A stretch of DNA of 64,000 nt, from positions 40,584,001-40,648,000 of the forward strand of contig NC_090986.1 in NCBI RefSeq assembly GCF_041146395.1. The letters are read 5' to 3'. Below the pieces are notes generated by a model. It ran no database searches and had not been told where the DNA came from. It saw only the letters and a program-made list of their open reading frames with translations. Shown one piece after another: positions 59,873 to 64,000 of the stretch (positions within the stretch are counted from its first letter, which is position 1; the number at the start of each line of letters is the position of its first letter). Source of the DNA: Eulemur rufifrons (taxonomy: Eukaryota > Chordata > Mammalia > Primates > Lemuridae). Made by a program: the position numbers and the translations under genes.

Positions 59873-60204
59873 CAGCTGTCCCTTGCTATCCATGGGAAAT
59901 TGGTTCCAGGAGTGTCCCTCCATAACAAAATCCATGAATGCTCAAGTACTTTATATAAAAGGGCATGGCATTTGTATATAATCTATGCACATCCCCTTTT
60001 ATTCTTTAAATCATCTCTAGATTATATGTAATACTGAATATAAGGTAAATACTATATATATAGGTGTTATACTGTATTGTTTTTAAGTTTGTATTACTTT
60101 TATTATTGTATTGTTATTTTTTATTTTTTATTCAAATATTTCTTATCTGAGGTAGGTTGAATGAATCCATGGATGTGAAACCCACAGATATGGAGGGCTG
60201 GCTA
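59873..60204 (-). mobile_element. MER2-type Tigger (TcMar) DNA transposon
   Basis: TA dinucleotides flank both ends (59871-59872, 60205-60206). The ends form imperfect terminal inverted repeats: 'cagctgtcccttgctatccatggg' at the left and 'cccacagatatggagggctggcta' at the right. Internal words match MER2 in reverse: 'gaaattggttccagga', 'caaaatccatgaatgctcaagtactttatataaaa', 'taaatcatctctagattatatgtaatactgaata', 'ttgaatgaatccatggatgtgaaacc'. It is nearly full length and non-coding, mobilised in trans by Tigger transposases. Confidence 0.85.
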
Positions 60205-60206
60205 TA

Positions 60207-62399
60207 TATACATTATACACGCATTTAATGAGAGATAACATTTGACTTCAGAAACGGGAGCTAGTATTATGTTTCTGGTTGTAAGATATTTAGTTTTGTA
60301 GTACTACAAAAGAATTAAAGTAACTTGCCTCTTGACAATGCTTTATAAGTTATAAGTATTTTGATATTTATTTCTCACTTTATTTTATCCTTGTGGGGTA
60401 GATGCAAATTATTACAAATGAGAAATCTGATTAAGGTAATTTAAATAACTAACTCAGACTATGCTTCTCGACAAAAGACCTATACTTAAGGTTTTCTCTC
60501 TTTAAATCTTATATTCCTGTCACCTTGCCATTCTTTACAATACAAACTATTAGAGAATAGTTTCTAGGTTACAACCAATGTCTTTCTTGGTAAAGCTTTT
60601 TTTTAACAGATCATTTACCTGAATTTTTCTTTCTCATTGCAATATTTGCCTTACCCACACTCTTATTTTACACATTATACAGTCATTTTTTGTTTAATAG
60701 AAATCCTTTTATAAGAATATTTTATGCCTTCTGTTGTTTAATTAAAAAGCAATAAAGAAGTATAATATTCTTTCAGAAAAATTCAAATGTATATTCTATA
60801 TTAAGAAATACCAGTTCAAAATTTGCAGTTGCTTGCTTCCAATGTGAAAGTGGTAAAACAGGCATATTCACCTTATAAAAAAAGGGATTTCAAAGCCCTT
60901 ATACATCAAAGTGAATGACGTATAAACAAAAGTCTCTATAACTGTGAGGTGAATAAGCTTGAATAAACTGTGCTTTTTCAGTGATAAAATTGAAAAAGTT
61001 GACACATTTGAACTCTGTCATTCTTCACAAGGATTCATTAAGTATAATCTAACAAAATTTTCAAGGTGATCTTGAGTATGAACAAAAGGCAATGCTGTAT
61101 CAGAGATAAAAGGCAGCTATTTCAGTTTTGTTTTGTTTTGCTGGAATATTCTTTGTTTGTAAATGTTATTGAGAAACAAAAAGATAAATACTATGGATTT
61201 TTTTCAAAGCTATAGTAAATAATTCCAAATTCTCCATATGCCTGTGTTAAAATGGCTGTTGTAGGTAATAGGGATCATTGACCAGATTGTGAAATTATGG
61301 AACTGATGAAGAAAAAGAAATAGCATATTGCACAATCTATTCCTCAATTTTATTGATTAGTTTTCCCTCACTCTGTTAACTTTTCTTATGAGAATCTAAA
61401 TCTGAAACCTCAGAACCAGTTCCTTTCTTCTAGTCCCTGACTTTGATTGTATGAGAATATTATATATTTTCTATTGTTTAATTAGAAAACAATAAAAGAG
61501 TATATGTGCAAATATATATTCCATAATAGGAAATACATATTTGTGTGCCCAAAGACTCACTGTCCTGTATAGAAAAACTACAAATTTTTGTTGCCTTAGC
61601 TGACAGCATAATGTGTCATTCTCTTCATGGCTCTACATCTCAAGTTGGCATAACTATTTGTTTCATGGATGGAAGGGTGGGGGGAAGTCCTAGGTTATTC
61701 GTGTGGAGACAGTGGTCTTTTCTGCCAGATTTCTCTTGTCAAAATTACAGTGAGATCACAGTGTGTGTCAGATTTCCCATCAGAACTGGACAGGAAAGGT
61801 GCATGACTGTGGAAAGATCAGATAGCAACTTGACACATCTGTGCTCATGAAATGTCAGGTTGAGAAGCCAGTAGAAAAAAATGTTGGTTACCTCAACAAA
61901 ACAGTCAAGCAAAGGGCAAAAAGGACAAATCAGAGGGAAAATATGATCAATCAAATACTTTTCTCTCAAACCAGGGAGGTTCTAAAAACAAGCGACCAGC
62001 TTCCCCAGCCCTAAGTGTTCTAACTTATGGGTGATCTGAGAAGTCTAAGAGCCAGTGTAAAACAAACTCAGATCATGTTAGATTTTCTCCTTTTCAGTAT
62101 AAAATAAAGATGTACTCAAACCAGTTATTTATAACCATGGCTGAAACTTCGTGATTTGAATATGTCAGAATTATGGCATGGCTGTTTTCCCTCTGCACTC
62201 ATATGCTTCTTCATGTTTCTGAGAACAGAGGTCTCTTAATGACCTATCCCGAAGTCACTGACCCACGGCCACCTGCACATCAAGGAACAGCATCTGACAG
62301 AGAAAGCCCAGCAATGGTATAAGTGGAGCAAACTCCCAGATGGGAGTGATAATGGTGGGCACAGCTACTAGAAACCCTTTCTGCCAATCCCTTCCCTCA
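60207..62399. other. Unclassified, gene-free stretch
   Basis: About 2.2 kb. A weak antisense-MIR-like piece may lie at 60365-60470. The words 'ttctattgtttaattagaaaacaataaa' near 61470 echo 'ttctgttgtttaattaaaaagcaataaa' near 60730, and both are followed by related text, hinting at a diverged duplicate. No gene recognised. Confidence 0.4.
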
Positions 62400-62610
62400 T
62401 CACCACGTACCTCATCCTACCTTATTTTTCTTCATTATACTCATCACAATCTGAGGTAGCATTTATTTATTTGCTTGCTCATTGTCTATTTTCTCCCACC
62501 ATAATGTAAGTTCTGGAATAAAAAAAAGGCTTTGTTTATTTTGTTCATTGCTCTGTGTTTAGTGCCCTGGGCACTGGCCTCTTAATAAATAGTTATTGTT
62601 AGATGGGCAA
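62400..62610 (+). repeat. L2 LINE 3' end
   Basis: 'ttcttcattatactcatcacaatctgaggtagcatttatttatttgcttgctcattgtctattttctcccaccataatgtaagttctggaataaaaaaaaggctttgtttattttgttcattgctctgtgtttagtgccctgggcactggcc' and 'taataaatagttattgttag' follow the L2 3' UTR. Confidence 0.75.
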
Positions 62611-63845
62611 TCAATATCAGGTAGCCTATAATTTCCTCATCTATTTGAGACTAGATAATCTCTGAGTCCTTCAATGCCAAAATTTCATGGTTCCCTATGG
62701 CCAAGGACAAATGTCTACTCAATATATAGTTTAATAATTAAAGGAAGTAACTTGTTCTTATCTTATTCAGAAAATAAATGTAGGATCCAGTAGATTTCAC
62801 CTCTGTCAAACATTTATTGGGAACTTTTATTTTCAGCAAGCCTTTTTATTTTTTTTAGGTCTGTTTTTTCTGCTGGAGTCAATTCTTGTTGCTACCTCTG
62901 TTGCTAAAGTGACAATAGTACAGATGGACCTCAAGAATGTCTGATGGCCTGATGGCGTATTGTAGAATACAGAATCATCGACTTACAGAAATAATCTTTT
63001 TATAGATGTTACAGTCTTTGGGGATATGAAGGCCATAGGAACTGAATCAATTACTTGAGGGGGAAAAAAAGAATCAATACATAACTACTTAATGTGTCCA
63101 GACTCTGAATTACAGGAAAATTTTTGTTAAAACACAATGAAGTTATACTGTACAATTCAATCATAGGCTAACTCATTCAGGATTGTTTTTGCCCTAAAAT
63201 CCATCAATAATAACAATATTGTTTAGTTGCAAATGCAATTTTGAGGACTGATGTGAACAATCTACTTAAATAGCTATAACAATAACCATTAAATTTTCTC
63301 ACAATCGTTTCCATTTTTTTTTGTAGACATGGTATCTTGGATAACACCTGATGATAATAACTGAGGAACTGACATTCTGCAGGCCTGGCTTTATTTCTTT
63401 TATGCCTTAGGGAACTAATAAGTATGTAAATTAGACATGAATCATTATAGACACCTGTCAATCCAAAAATATGTGAGCAAAGTAGGCCAAAAATGATTGG
63501 CTAGGTGATTGGAGAATCTATTAAAATATATTGCTCTCTCTAATTGGATTAAGTTAGCTTCAAGTGATTGGCACATACACCAAGCTGAAGGACTGATGAG
63601 CAGGAGGCAATAGCCAGAGGGTGAGGCTAAATTTAAAGAAAGATCAGGAAACCATTTAAGATTGGGTTCAATGACCTTTGAATTACCTTCCAACCAGACA
63701 CTGTGTGATTTTAAGAAATTGCAACCCATCACTCCGTGATTCCATCCAGCAATAACTTGCCAAGTAACAGTAGGGAACTGAAATATCTGTGATAGAGTGC
63801 AAGAGATAATTAACAGATTTTTCCACCTGGATTCTCAACTAACCC
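62611..63845. other. Unclassified stretch
   Basis: No gene recognised. 62638-62690 ('tttcctcatctatttgagactagataatctctgagtcc') resembles the tail of an old MIR-type SINE. Confidence 0.4.
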
Positions 63846-63849
63846 AACT

Positions 63850-63985
63850 GATATTTTCCAAGCTTTCCGGGTCTTAAGAGTCACCAGATGAGATTGTTGA
63901 AAATACCAAGTCTCAGGCTCCTGTCTGCCTCTGAGCTCTGCAGATTCTGATGAAATGGACACAGTTTGAAACAGAGAGAAAACCC
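63850..63985 (+). repeat. Possible MER5-type hAT MITE
   Basis: 'agagtcaccagatgagattgttgaaaataccaagtctcaggctcctg' and 'tctgagctctgcagattctgatgaaatgg' resemble MER5 with part of the body missing. Confidence 0.4.
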
Positions 63986-64000
63986 TTCCTATAATCCTAC

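Overview
The window is nuclear DNA of a strepsirrhine primate, most likely a lemur. The diagnostic evidence is the Alu type. Two copies (34424-34770, 35632-35975) and the forward copy at 4261-4605 are full-length dimeric Alus with the A/T-rich extension in the mid-region and the right-arm wording typical of strepsirrhine Alus. The L1 copies also end in a shared 3' terminus around 'TTTGTACCCCCATAAT', unlike the human L1 end. Species cannot be fixed from sequence alone.

I found no host protein-coding exon, tRNA, rRNA, snRNA or CpG island that I can support. Every open frame of any length is either a LINE or retrovirus relic or an uninformative chance frame. The window reads as a gene desert or the inside of a very long intron. 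What it does hold is a layered record of transposon insertion.

Layout. 1-16200: ancient MIR and L2 pieces, an L1MB-type 3' end, one Alu with perfect target-site duplications (TSDs), and long unclassified stretches. 16204-21900: an MLT1 LTR, then a three-level nest in which an old L1M is split by a half-L1 (HAL1-like) element (17277-21464), itself split by a younger 5'-truncated L1 (20636-21413). All target duplications of the two inner elements are readable. 21900-25450: unclassified DNA, a purine-only GGA/GA tract, a MaLR LTR, MIR and L2. 25819-27897: an antisense 5'-truncated L1. 27900-33900: sparse old repeats and an MLT1 LTR. 33900-36500: two same-orientation Alus lying in a stretch with antisense coding-like fragments that may be an old retroelement. 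36535-38280: hAT transposon, MLT1 LTR, L1 3' end. 43316-43590: a very old LINE-tail-like repeat carrying a TG microsatellite. 44000-48630: L2 copies, an old L1M, a degraded endogenous-retrovirus pol relic, and a short L1 inside an L2. 49150-52940: old LINE pieces and an antisense L1 covering endonuclease and reverse transcriptase, with an Alu next to its catalytic FADD box. 53500-54700: MER5A-like, MLT1-like, MIR and a 32-bp tandem duplication. 57727-59807: a textbook 5'-inverted (twin-primed) L1 with a perfect 15-bp TSD. 59873-60204: a MER2-type Tigger transposon flanked by TA. The rest is AT-rich and unclassified apart from an L2 tail and a possible MER5 piece.

Family names come from recognising consensus features by eye; boundaries without a stated TSD are approximate to about 20-50 bp.
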